64,000 bases of DNA, taken from NCBI RefSeq assembly GCF_965227365.1, contig NZ_OZ245754.1, positions 2,232,001-2,296,000 on the forward strand, read 5' to 3'. This stretch comes from Hwanghaeella sp965227365. Lineage in GTDB: Bacteria > Pseudomonadota > Alphaproteobacteria > UBA8366 > Aestuariispiraceae. Shown here piece by piece: positions 34,590-43,001 of this stretch. A model generated the notes under the pieces. That model saw only the letters and a program-made list of their open reading frames with translations. It did no database searches and was not told the DNA's origin. Each line of letters opens with the position of its first letter. Positions within the stretch are counted from its first letter, which is position 1. The position numbers and the translations under genes were made by a program.

Positions 34590-35316
34590 GATAAACGAAT
34601 TGGAATGCAAGCGCTTCGGTATCGTTGCCGCGCGAGTGACCGATCCTCTTGCGCCGCTTGGTGCGGTCGATGCGGAAGCATCGCGGTACCGGGTCGACAT
34701 GATATCCACACGTGTGGACGTTGCGAACCTTGAACGCGTTCACGCACTCGAAGGGTCCGGTTATCGCCTGATGGACACCCTCGTATATTATGGGCGTTCC
34801 CTGAACGGATTTCCGGAAAATGCAAAAGATCGAACGAAGGTTTCCCTGCGCATAGCATCCCCGGAGGACAGTTCATCCGTCGCCGCCCTCGCCCATGCTG
34901 CGTTCCGGAATTACATGGGCCACTATCATGCCGACCCAAGGCTCGATAGCACAGCTGCGGATGCAGCTTATGTGGAATGGGCCGAGACCTCGACTTCTCA
35001 TACCACAGTGGACACGCCTGTTTTCGTGGTCGAGGACGACAAGGGGCTTGCCGGCTTTCTAACCATGCGCCGCAACGACGATGCGGAGTTCGAGATCGTC
35101 CTGAACGCCGTTCATCCCGACAGCCAAGGCAAGGGTTATTATACAGTACTTGTTTTAGAGGCGCTGAGATTCGCCCGATCGAAGGGTGGTGCCAGGATGA
35201 TCGTATCCACGCAGATCAACAATTATGCAGTTCAAAAAGTGTGGGCCCTGCTTGGTTTCAATCACTACCGAAGCTTCTATACCTTTCACAAATGGCTGAC
35301 GCCTCAATCGATTTGA
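34579..35316 (+). CDS. GNAT acetyltransferase, WecD-like
   Basis: This 245-residue protein has a GNAT fold in its C-terminal half (VFVVEDDKGLAGFLTMRR; HPDSQGKGYYTVLVLEAL as the acetyl-CoA loop), with an N-terminal half that resembles WecD (ECKRFGIVAARV; LEGSGYRLMDTLVYYG). WecD N-acetylates dTDP-Fuc4N, the product of WecE, so the first and last genes of this operon would make dTDP-Fuc4NAc. It overlaps the convergent membrane-protein gene by 13 bases. Confidence 0.78.
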   Translation: MPIEINELECKRFGIVAARVTDPLAPLGAVDAEASRYRVDMISTRVDVANLERVHALEGSGYRLMDTLVYYGRSLNGFPENAKDRTKVSLRIASPEDSSSVAALAHAAFRNYMGHYHADPRLDSTAADAAYVEWAETSTSHTTVDTPVFVVEDDKGLAGFLTMRRNDDAEFEIVLNAVHPDSQGKGYYTVLVLEALRFARSKGGARMIVSTQINNYAVQKVWALLGFNHYRSFYTFHKWLTPQSI

Positions 35317-36896
35317 CAATCAACATCACTTGTTAGCCTAGCGAAAATGTACCAATGGGCCGATCTTGCGCAACGCATGAAATCGGGCAGCAGGCGCCCC
35401 TGAAGGTGTTTCCCTACCTCCCCCATATCTCCCGACCGGCCAATCATGACGATGTCGGCGTCGTCGGGAATAGATTTGTCAGAAGAGAGTTCAGGCGCGG
35501 TTATCCGTTGCCAAAGCGGATAATCCGGAACCGGCCGACCAAGCACAGCATGTTCGAACGTTATGTTTTGATCGGCTATTATTCCCCATTTCGACGGGTC
35601 GCCAAGCGCGTGCAACGCCGTTATGCCATCAGCCATCATTTCGTACTGGGATGGCACTCCGTCCCGCGTCGGAGATTCTGGAATGCTGAGATACCGGGTA
35701 TAAGGTCCCTGTTCGATCAATGCGGCGCCACTATTATTCATGCCCTCGATCGTCGCACCAACCAGATTAAGCGTATGCGGCAATGCGAATGCGGCAACGA
35801 GCGCGAACGTCGCGGCCCGGAGAAATAGCGTTCGGTTTGTGTCCGCGATTCGAAGCTCCATGAAAGCCGATGTGATCAAGATCGCTAAAGGAATTCCGAG
35901 CTGGCCAATGGACCCGTTTCCGCCCATCGTGGTCGCCATCACGACACCACCGCCAGCAATGATCAGCAAGGAAAGCAAGGGCATAAGGAACCTGCGTTCC
36001 CTGACAATCATGATCATGGCTACGACCGTGATCGCCGTTGCAACAGGTTGATAGAGCGGCACCTGCACCGACTTCCGCAACAGCGCTTCCAAGGTGGCGT
36101 TGTTCGAAGCTCCGACCTGCGCCTGGATGTAGGAAAGCGCCCCGGACCATTTCTGCAGGACCGGGTCATAGACGGCCAGGAACGCCACCAGTCCAACCGT
36201 AACCGCACCGATTGCATGCCAGCGCAACTGTAACACCAATGCCAACACGGCACATGGGACAAAGATGGCGAATGTCGGCTTGATCAGCGCAAGTATACCG
36301 AGGCCCACCCCCGCCAAGAGTCCCGGCACCACGTCCTTCTTCGGTTCCGGAGACTGCAGAATGGCAAACAGGCCAACGACAAGGACAAGCCCCAGACCGA
36401 CCCGGTTGTACAGAAAGGAATGGGTAGAAACGATGCGGATAATGGGGTCGTTCAGTTCAAGAGGGTATCGCGTAAGAAGTAGTACAGCTAGGGTCAGGCA
36501 GACTGCGGCAATGCCCCCTGCAGACATTCGTCCGGCTAGGATAATGACCGTAGCCGGGATGAATACCAAATAAGTTAGCAGCGTAAAGCGTTCGAAGGCG
36601 AAGACATCGGGCCCGAAAAGACGCATTGTCAAACCGATCCCTTCCGCCATGACCCCGCCATAGAAATGGCCGAAATCAACAACCGGCGTCAGACCGTTCA
36701 GCGCCCGCCAACCGGCACCGAGCAGAAAGACGGTGTCCCCGAAATGGTCCGTATCATAGACCATTCCGAACAAAATGTTGGCTATTGCCATTCCAACGGC
36801 AACCGCGATCAGAGACAAGCTGAATACAATCATCAGCCCTTCGATCATGGTTACTTTGTCTCTGTCGAGGAAAGTGAAAGTGTTCGACCTATCCAT
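35304..36896 (-). CDS. Polytopic membrane protein, GT-C glycosyltransferase-like
   Basis: This 530-residue protein has about 11-12 hydrophobic segments and a C-terminal soluble tail. A first extracytoplasmic loop with an acidic motif (MVYDTDHFGDTVFL) follows helix 1, as in GT-C enzymes that use lipid-linked sugars in the periplasm. I place the start at ATG 36896; a TTG at 36938 adds 14 charged residues. It faces the WecE/GT2/GtrA/WecD operon tail to tail and is a good candidate for its final transferase, though no family is recognised with certainty. Confidence 0.65.
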   Translation of the reverse strand: MDRSNTFTFLDRDKVTMIEGLMIVFSLSLIAVAVGMAIANILFGMVYDTDHFGDTVFLLGAGWRALNGLTPVVDFGHFYGGVMAEGIGLTMRLFGPDVFAFERFTLLTYLVFIPATVIILAGRMSAGGIAAVCLTLAVLLLTRYPLELNDPIIRIVSTHSFLYNRVGLGLVLVVGLFAILQSPEPKKDVVPGLLAGVGLGILALIKPTFAIFVPCAVLALVLQLRWHAIGAVTVGLVAFLAVYDPVLQKWSGALSYIQAQVGASNNATLEALLRKSVQVPLYQPVATAITVVAMIMIVRERRFLMPLLSLLIIAGGGVVMATTMGGNGSIGQLGIPLAILITSAFMELRIADTNRTLFLRAATFALVAAFALPHTLNLVGATIEGMNNSGAALIEQGPYTRYLSIPESPTRDGVPSQYEMMADGITALHALGDPSKWGIIADQNITFEHAVLGRPVPDYPLWQRITAPELSSDKSIPDDADIVMIGRSGDMGEVGKHLQGRLLPDFMRCARSAHWYIFARLTSDVDCQID

Positions 36897-37183
36897 AAAA
36901 AGTCTGCTTTCCCGTTCTGTATCTGTCCCGACTTTCAATCGCCGCGCCGCACCTTATTTCCTATCTCGGGGCACAACGCAGCAAGACCGCACGTGCCCTG
37001 GTATCTCCACATCATCCATAACCGCGCAAATGCAAATCGTACGGCGGGCCACAGTAGTCTTGGGCGACAGGCCAATCCAGCGCCACAATCTTCCGCAAAC
37101 GTTTGGGCGTCTTGGATTGCCACGCTTTTTCCTACGTATCAAAGATCATCCATTTTGAGGCACATGCCCCCGACTCCGCGCCG

Positions 37184-37645
37184 CTAAAGGGGGACCGACA
37201 AACCGGCTTTCACCGTATCCATCACGACAGTCGTCTCAAAGCGCTGAATCGACTTCGACGCGTAAAGGACACGATGGATGAACCCTTCATAGGCCTTTAT
37301 GTCTTCCGTCACGACAATCAGTACGAAATCACTCGCGCCGGTCACGTAGTAGCAGTGCTGTACTTCGGGCAAAGCCCGCATGCGTCGTTTGAATTCATCG
37401 ACAATGTCAGGCCGGCCATGCTGAAGGATCACTTCGACAATGACGGTCAGTTTTCGGCCGACCTTTTCTGGATCGACCACGGCCACCTCGCGCTGGATCA
37501 CGCCGTCTTCCCGCAGACGTTTCAAACGGCGCTGACAGGCCGTGGCGGACAAACCGACTTCACCCGCCAACGCCTCCGACGTCCGGCGACTGTCTTCCTG
37601 AACAAGGTTCAGGAGCTTGACGTCAAAGTCATCCAATTCGGACAT
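37184..37645 (-). CDS. Lrp/AsnC family transcriptional regulator
   Basis: This 153-residue regulator has an N-terminal helix-turn-helix (DDFDVKLLNLVQEDSRRTSE; LSATACQRRLKRLREDGVI) and a C-terminal RAM ligand domain (VQHCYYVTGASDFVLIVV). The start at 37645 is fixed by AGAGG five bases before it; a longer frame to 38065 is a shadow of the DMT gene. It is divergent from a DMT-family transporter gene, the typical place for an amino-acid-responsive regulator controlling an exporter. Confidence 0.93.
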   Translation of the reverse strand: MSELDDFDVKLLNLVQEDSRRTSEALAGEVGLSATACQRRLKRLREDGVIQREVAVVDPEKVGRKLTVIVEVILQHGRPDIVDEFKRRMRALPEVQHCYYVTGASDFVLIVVTEDIKAYEGFIHRVLYASKSIQRFETTVVMDTVKAGLSVPL

Positions 37646-37652
37646 ACTTGCC

Positions 37653-37720
37653 TCTTTTCTGCAGATATTATTCATCAACGCATATTTTCCGCACGAAGTC
37701 AGCCGATTATGCAGAAAAGA
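37653..37720. promoter_or_regulatory. Inverted-repeat operator between Lrp/AsnC and DMT genes
   Basis: TCTTTTCTGC (37653-37662) and GCAGAAAAGA (37711-37720) are perfect reverse complements, 48 bases apart, within the 132-base divergent gap. Two widely spaced sites suit a DNA-wrapping Lrp-type octamer. The interval is AT-rich and probably holds both promoters. Confidence 0.55.
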
Positions 37721-37777
37721 CCCCCGGCAAGCAGTGTAGTCCTGTCCCTCGTTCAACAAGACGAAAGGATTGATGTC

Positions 37778-38743
37778 ATGCCCGCTTCTACATCCACGGC
37801 ATTCGGGATTCTTGCCGGTCTCGGCGCCGCTTTGATCTGGGGCGCGTGGCCTGTTCTCTCCCGCGAGGCGGTCCTGACCGGTTTCACGGCCGTCGATATA
37901 GCCGTGATGCGCTTCGCCGTCGCGGGCCTCATACTTGCGCCTATCGTTCTCAGGAACGGGTTCGGTGGATTGGGCATCCTCAAGGCCTCGGTCCTGGCCT
38001 TGGGCGCGGGCGCGCCATATGTGCTCGTCACGTTGACCGGTCTTTCCATGGCACCGGCCGGACATGGCGGCGTCATTATTCCCTGCGCCATGCTATCCGC
38101 GTCCACACTCGGCGCATGGGTCGTCTTGAAGGACGCTCCCACGGTGACACGATTGGCCGGCCTTGTCCTGATCTTCGCGGGTATTGGCGTGACCGCTTGG
38201 TCCGGCCTGGACCTCCGATCGGCCATCTGGTCCCTTCCCTCACTGATCGGCGACGGATTGTTCATAATGGGCGGCATGCTGTGGGCGCTCTATACCATCG
38301 CCTCGCGCGCCTGGGGGGCCGCTCCGCTGCAGGCAACCGCCGCGGTCTCCGTCCTGTCTATGCTGATCGTCGTCCCGGTCTGGCTCATGACCGCCGACGA
38401 CGCTGTCTGGCAAGCGCCGCTCGCCGCCCTCGCCTGGCAGGCCGGGTTCCAGGGGGTGCTGGTCGCCATCGGCGCCCTTGTACTCTACACCAAGGCGATA
38501 TCCGTCTTCGGCGCGGCGCGCGGCGCCCTGTTCGCCATACTGGGGCCGGTCTTCACCGTCCTTCTGGCGATGCCGATCCTAAAAGAAATGCCGTCGTCGC
38601 TGGCTGTTCTGGGGCTTGTGCTCTGCACAGTTGGGATGGGGGTCGCCTTCGGACTACTCGAAACAACGACCGGTCTGATGCGCAAAGCATTCAAGCCCGG
38701 AACGGCAAAGAGGTTATCCGATCCGCGCACCACGGCGGCGTAA
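37778..38743 (+). CDS. DMT superfamily transporter (EamA type)
   Basis: This 321-residue protein has ten transmembrane helices in two EamA repeats, beginning FGILAGLGAALIWGAWPVLS. The second repeat starts near LIGDGLFIMGGMLWALYTIA. The ATG at 37778 follows AAAGGA by eight bases; a longer frame from 37103 is not credible. Control by the divergent Lrp/AsnC regulator suggests amino-acid or metabolite export. Its 3' end overlaps the convergent CTERM gene by 30 bases. Confidence 0.9.
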   Translation: MPASTSTAFGILAGLGAALIWGAWPVLSREAVLTGFTAVDIAVMRFAVAGLILAPIVLRNGFGGLGILKASVLALGAGAPYVLVTLTGLSMAPAGHGGVIIPCAMLSASTLGAWVVLKDAPTVTRLAGLVLIFAGIGVTAWSGLDLRSAIWSLPSLIGDGLFIMGGMLWALYTIASRAWGAAPLQATAAVSVLSMLIVVPVWLMTADDAVWQAPLAALAWQAGFQGVLVAIGALVLYTKAISVFGAARGALFAILGPVFTVLLAMPILKEMPSSLAVLGLVLCTVGMGVAFGLLETTTGLMRKAFKPGTAKRLSDPRTTAA

Positions 38744-39370
38744 GAAGCTCAAGCCCACCAATCCGGTCAACAGAAGCGGCAAGGCAGCCGGAACCGGTAC
38801 TGCTGTTATGGGCGATGTTTCGAACGCCACCTCGGCAAGCCCGGTAAAGTCGGGAGAGCTCTGGACCGCGTCGACATCAAACCGGATGGACGAAACGCCC
38901 GCGACAAGGCCGCCGAAATCGATGGTTTGCCCTGTTGCGACATCCGGCAACAAGCTGACATTCGTCAATGTCAGCAGGCTATTGTTACTGCCATCAAACA
39001 GTTCGAGGGTGAACAAGGTCGGTTCATAGCCTGTGTTGGCGGAAATGATGTTGGACCGGTGGTTCCAGACATACATGCCGAATAGGTCGGTTGGGCTGTC
39101 GAAACCCCAAGTGATGAAAGCGTCCAAGGGATTAGTACCGGCCGCCGTTGTCCAGTGGTTCCCGCCTGCATAGTTGGCGTGAGCCTCGGACGGATCGCGC
39201 GGATTGGATGTCAGGCCGGATCCGTTGATGGTGTTTTCCGCGGCAAATGACGCATTGAACTCCGAGGAGACATTGATGACGCTATCCGGCTGGATGACTG
39301 CGGCGGATGCCATCATGCTCGAACACATTACGCCAACGGCAATCGCCCCGGAAATTAAAGCTAAACGCAT
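38714..39370 (-). CDS. VPLPA-CTERM sorting domain protein
   Basis: This 218-residue secreted protein has a signal peptide (LALISGAIAVGVMCSSMMASA), a beta-rich domain (AFITWGFDSPTDLFGMYVWN; IDFGGLVAGVSSIRFDVDAV), and a C-terminal sorting signal: VPVPAALPLL, a short hydrophobic helix, and the arginine cluster FLRRRGARIG. VPLPA/PEP-CTERM tails are recognised by exosortase-type machinery, which is not encoded in this window. The mature domain resembles carbohydrate-binding-like jelly rolls but is not assigned. Confidence 0.85.
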   Translation of the reverse strand: MRLALISGAIAVGVMCSSMMASAAVIQPDSVINVSSEFNASFAAENTINGSGLTSNPRDPSEAHANYAGGNHWTTAAGTNPLDAFITWGFDSPTDLFGMYVWNHRSNIISANTGYEPTLFTLELFDGSNNSLLTLTNVSLLPDVATGQTIDFGGLVAGVSSIRFDVDAVQSSPDFTGLAEVAFETSPITAVPVPAALPLLLTGLVGLSFLRRRGARIG

Positions 39371-39829
39371 CGTCCAGATTCCTTCGGTCTGACCTGTTCA
39401 TGTAAGCAGAGAATAAAAGGCATTCGTGATGTTGGATATGCGGTATCTGTGAACCGCGTGCCCAAAAGGTCAACGTGGGTACAAAAATACATTCTATAAG
39501 GGAAGACAGATTACCAGATTCCATTATTGAATGATCCGCCTTCGCTTGACGGAAATTTGGCGATGCCCGCAACCACTGACTGAGAATTGATCCAGTCAAT
39601 GCCGCCTTCCAACCGCCCCGCCCCCATCCCGGCAAATACGACGGCGGCAGCTGTGGTCCCGTCATTCATCATCAAAGTCGGGCATCGAATCCTAACAGGA
39701 TCGGAGCATCCTCCTCACATTTTCTGCTTCCCTGCGCGGAAAAATGTGTTTTGCAAGATTGGCGCTGGTCAAAGCGTCCTGCCGCCTGAATTCTGTCTTC
39801 AAACATAAACGCGACGTAGGGGGAATATC
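39371..39829. other. Intergenic region, 459 bp, divergent
   Basis: This is the longest gap in the window, between the CTERM protein gene (minus) and the enolase-superfamily gene (plus). Open frames here overlap the CTERM gene antisense and lack ribosome sites. I see no tRNA, repeat or terminator. The right end holds GGGGG seven bases before the 39830 start. Confidence 0.45.
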
Positions 39830-40912
39830 ATGCGTGTATCAGGCCTTTCCACAGCAATCGTAGACGTGCCTTTGCCAAAGCCGATCCGATCCGCAATTCA
39901 CGTCATAAAATCCGCAACCTGCGTCCTGGTCACGGTCGAAACCGATGAAGGCGTTTCCGGCGAGGGACTCGCCTTCACCATCAACGGCGCCCGGATCAAG
40001 TCGATCGATGCCATGATCCAGGATCTTGAGCCGATGATCCTTGGCCGCGATCCGCATGACACGGCCGGTCTTTGGCAACAAATGTGGGACGCGTTGAATT
40101 TCGTCGGCCAGAAAGGCGTACCGATCATCGCCATGTCGGCAATCGACACGGCGCTGTGGGATATTGTCGGCAAGGCCGCCGGAAAGCCTCTCCACAAACT
40201 GTTCGGTGCGGCTCGCGACAAGGTTCCGGCCTATGCCAGCGGCGGGTTGTGGATGTCCCTCTCCCTCGACGAGTTGCAGCAGGAAGCGCGCGACTTCCTT
40301 TCCCAGGGCCACACGGCAATGAAAGTCCGTGTCGGCAAGGGTCCGGTCGCCGCCCAGGTAGAGCGGGTCGAGGCCGTCCGCGACGTGATCGGTTACGACA
40401 TTCGTCTGATGGCGGACGCCAACCAAAGCCTTACCGCGAAGGAGGCGATCCGCCTCGGCCGGGAATTGGAACGGTTCGACCTCACCTGGTTCGAGGAACC
40501 GGTTCCTTGCTGGGATTTCGAGGGCCATGCGGAAATTCGCGCGGCGCTGGATACACCCTTGGCATCGGGCGAGACGGAATACACCCGCTACGGCATGCGG
40601 CAGATGATCGAAACGAAGGCCTGCGATATCCTGATGCCGGATCTCGAAAGGATCGGGGGCTTCACGGAGTTTCGGCGTTCCGCCGCCCTGGCCGCGGCCT
40701 TCGACATCCCGGTGACGCCGCATCTCTTCACCGAATACTCGCTTTGCCTCGCCGGCAGCCTGCCGAACTGTTTCATCGTCGAGCATATGCCCTGGTTTGC
40801 GCCGATCTATCGGGAAAGCATTCAGGTCAAGGACGGCGAAATAGAAATTCCCGACAGGCCCGGGCACGGTTTCACGTTCGATCCCGACGCCGTGGATCGT
40901 TTCCGCGTGTAA
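39830..40912 (+). CDS. Enolase superfamily enzyme, mandelate racemase/sugar acid dehydratase type
   Basis: This 360-residue protein follows the MR subgroup: KVRVGKG near the first catalytic strand, the three metal ligands in LMADANQ (Asp), WFEEPVP (Glu) and ASGETEY (Glu), and the Asp-His dyad in MPDLERIGG and TPHLFTEYS. This active site abstracts a proton next to a carboxylate. Most members are sugar-acid dehydratases or racemases. It is followed by a DeoR regulator and an ABC uptake system, so it probably processes the imported compound. The specific substrate is not determined. Confidence 0.88.
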   Translation: MRVSGLSTAIVDVPLPKPIRSAIHVIKSATCVLVTVETDEGVSGEGLAFTINGARIKSIDAMIQDLEPMILGRDPHDTAGLWQQMWDALNFVGQKGVPIIAMSAIDTALWDIVGKAAGKPLHKLFGAARDKVPAYASGGLWMSLSLDELQQEARDFLSQGHTAMKVRVGKGPVAAQVERVEAVRDVIGYDIRLMADANQSLTAKEAIRLGRELERFDLTWFEEPVPCWDFEGHAEIRAALDTPLASGETEYTRYGMRQMIETKACDILMPDLERIGGFTEFRRSAALAAAFDIPVTPHLFTEYSLCLAGSLPNCFIVEHMPWFAPIYRESIQVKDGEIEIPDRPGHGFTFDPDAVDRFRV

Positions 40913-40953
40913 TTTCCAAGCTTTTCGCTTCTATCCGGGGGCGAGCCACAACA

Positions 40954-41008
40954 GTTTCATTTGAATGTCATGACTCCGTCATATGAAACCGTTATAAGTT
41001 TCATATGA
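40954..41008. promoter_or_regulatory. Three-half-site operator upstream of the DeoR gene
   Basis: TCATATGAAAC (40979-40989) and GTTTCATATGA (40998-41008) form a perfect 11-base inverted repeat around CGTTATAA. A third copy, GTTTCATTTGA (40954-40964), has one mismatch and lies 44 bases from the right-hand copy. The array covers the probable promoter and reaches into the DeoR start codon, which fits autoregulation. Confidence 0.75.
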
Positions 41009-41820
41009 AAGCTCAGTCCCTTGATTTAATGCATGCTGGCGCGGACGTTCTCTCGGAAAGGCAATCCGAGATCGCTGAACTTGTCCGCGCGACAGGCTTT
41101 GCCGGAATTGACGAACTGGCGGAACGATTTTCCGTCAGCACCCAAACGATCCGTAAGGACGTAAATGGGTTGTGCGACAAGGGGTTGCTGCGCCGCGTTC
41201 ATGGCGGCGTTCAACTGGCCGGTGTCGGAAACCTCGAATACAAAATGCGCAAGGTGCTGCGCTATTCCGCCAAGCAACAGATTGCCGCCGCGGTGGCCGA
41301 GGCGATCCCCAACGGTTCTTCCCTGTCAATTTCGATCGGCACGACGCCGGAAGCCGTCGTTTCCGCTCTGCTCAATCACACGAATCTCAAGATCCAAACC
41401 AACAACCTGAACATCGCAATGATCGCCAATGCGGCGGGAACCTTCGATGTGAGCATCCCCGGCGGTCTGATCCGTCGCGGCGACGGTGACATCATCGGCC
41501 CCTCGGCGGTAGCCTTCTTCGAGAGCTATAAGGCCGATTTCGGCATTTTCGGTGTCGCCGCCGTGGATGCCGATGGCGGCTTGCTTGATTTCCATGAAGA
41601 GGAAGTCGCGGCCCGACAGGCGATCCTGCGTAACTGCCGAACGTCATTTTTGGTGTTGGACCACATGAAATTCGAACGCAATGCACATGTGCGCGGCGGC
41701 CATATCGCCGAAGTGAACAACGTCTTCTGCGATAAAGAACCACCGCCCGCAATTGCGGACAAACTGCTAAAATCGGGCGCGACGATCACCGTTTGCGGGA
41801 AAGAGGGCGCACGGCCATGA
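41005..41820 (+). CDS. DeoR/GlpR family transcriptional regulator
   Basis: This 271-residue repressor has the DeoR helix-turn-helix (LSERQSEIAELVRATG; FSVSTQTIRKDVNGLCDKG; LRRVHGG) and a sugar-phosphate-sensing domain (SLSISIGTTPEAVVSALL; FGIFGVAAVDADGGLLDFHEEEV). ATG 41005 lies inside the operator array and has no ribosome site; ATG 41029 (MHAGADVL) is an alternative. It overlaps the next gene (ATGA). It likely controls the ABC uptake genes and the upstream dehydratase in response to a sugar phosphate or related acid. Confidence 0.92.
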   Translation: MKAQSLDLMHAGADVLSERQSEIAELVRATGFAGIDELAERFSVSTQTIRKDVNGLCDKGLLRRVHGGVQLAGVGNLEYKMRKVLRYSAKQQIAAAVAEAIPNGSSLSISIGTTPEAVVSALLNHTNLKIQTNNLNIAMIANAAGTFDVSIPGGLIRRGDGDIIGPSAVAFFESYKADFGIFGVAAVDADGGLLDFHEEEVAARQAILRNCRTSFLVLDHMKFERNAHVRGGHIAEVNNVFCDKEPPPAIADKLLKSGATITVCGKEGARP

Positions 41821-42887
41821 CGTCCAACGGAAAATCGATATCGCTACGCAAGATCACCAAGGCCTGGGCCGATCCGCCCGCGGTCGATGGTGTGGACCTG
41901 GAAATCCCTGCCGGGCAATTCACAGCGTTGCTGGGGCCTTCGGGATGTGGAAAATCCACGACGTTGCGCATCATCGCAGGTCTCGAATATCCGGATTCCG
42001 GCGCGGTCGTGATCGGGGACCAGGATGTCACCTCCCTTCCGCCCGCGAAACGGAACATCGCCATGGTGTTCCAGTCCTACGCGCTGTTCCCGCATCTATC
42101 GGTCGCGGAGAACATCACCTTCGGTTTGCGGACCCGGCGCGTTCCCCAGACCGAGCGAACCGACCGTTTGTCCCGCGTTGCCGACCTGCTGGAACTGACG
42201 CCATACCTGGATCGCAAACCCTCACAGCTCTCCGGCGGCCAGCAGCAGCGTGTTGCCCTGGGCCGCGCCATCATCGCCGAGCGTCCCGTCTGCCTGATGG
42301 ATGAACCGCTTTCCAACCTGGATGCGCGGTTGCGGCACGAGATGCGAAGCGAAATCCGCGCCCTGCAACAGAAACTGGGCTTCACCATGGTTTATGTGAC
42401 CCACGATCAGGTGGAGGCCATCACCATGGCCGATCAGGTCGCCCTGATGAACAAGGGACATGTGGAACAGGCGGCGTCCCCGCGGGAAATATACGAACGC
42501 CCCGCGACGGTCTTCGCGGCCCGTTTCATTGGAACGCCGCCCATGAACCTTATTCCTGCCGCGGCCTTCGGCGCCAAAGCCGGCGGTTTGGCGTCGCGCG
42601 ATTTCCTGATCGGGATCCGGCCAGAGGTCATGACGCTCTCGCAGGGCGGCCCGATGGAAGCGACGGTCGTCGAAGCTGAATTCCTGGGCTCAGAGACCCT
42701 GGTTACATGCCAGGCCGGCGACAGCCGTTTCGTCGTCTCGGCGCCGGGCGGCATGAGCATCAACCGCGGAGAGGCGGTCACAATCGGATTCAAGCCGGAG
42801 AATATGCATCTATTCGACGGCGAGACTGGCGCACGCTGTGACGGAGAACTCAACTCCGTCGCTGCCGCACTGTGCGGAAAACAATAA
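41817..42887 (+). CDS. ABC transporter ATP-binding protein, UgpC/MalK type
   Basis: This 356-residue ATPase has Walker A GPSGCGKSTTL, Q-loop AMVFQSYALFPHLS, signature LSGGQQQRVALGRA, Walker B CLMDEPLSNLDARL, and a C-terminal TOBE/regulatory domain (LIGIRPEVMTLSQ). It belongs to the sugar-importer group that energises a pair of permeases. It starts in an ATGA overlap with the DeoR gene, and its partners follow after 114 bases. Confidence 0.95.
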   Translation: MTSNGKSISLRKITKAWADPPAVDGVDLEIPAGQFTALLGPSGCGKSTTLRIIAGLEYPDSGAVVIGDQDVTSLPPAKRNIAMVFQSYALFPHLSVAENITFGLRTRRVPQTERTDRLSRVADLLELTPYLDRKPSQLSGGQQQRVALGRAIIAERPVCLMDEPLSNLDARLRHEMRSEIRALQQKLGFTMVYVTHDQVEAITMADQVALMNKGHVEQAASPREIYERPATVFAARFIGTPPMNLIPAAAFGAKAGGLASRDFLIGIRPEVMTLSQGGPMEATVVEAEFLGSETLVTCQAGDSRFVVSAPGGMSINRGEAVTIGFKPENMHLFDGETGARCDGELNSVAAALCGKQ

Positions 42888-43001
42888 GTGGTTGGAACGG
42901 CTGAAAACGCGGACCGCACCCGTCAACAATAACAGCCGAGTTGGTCGATAACAGTTTGACCTGCAAAAGCCGGGCTTCCCGGCGAGCAAAAGGAGAGAGA
43001 A

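Noticed and set aside
36935..37142. Two overlapping minus-strand frames between the GT-C-like and Lrp genes
   Set aside because: Neither has a ribosome site or family resemblance; codon use looks random. The 287-base stretch is left as non-coding.
39282..39665. 127-codon minus-strand frame in the large gap upstream of the CTERM gene
   Set aside because: It overlaps the signal-peptide end of the CTERM gene in another frame and shows no protein-like pattern.
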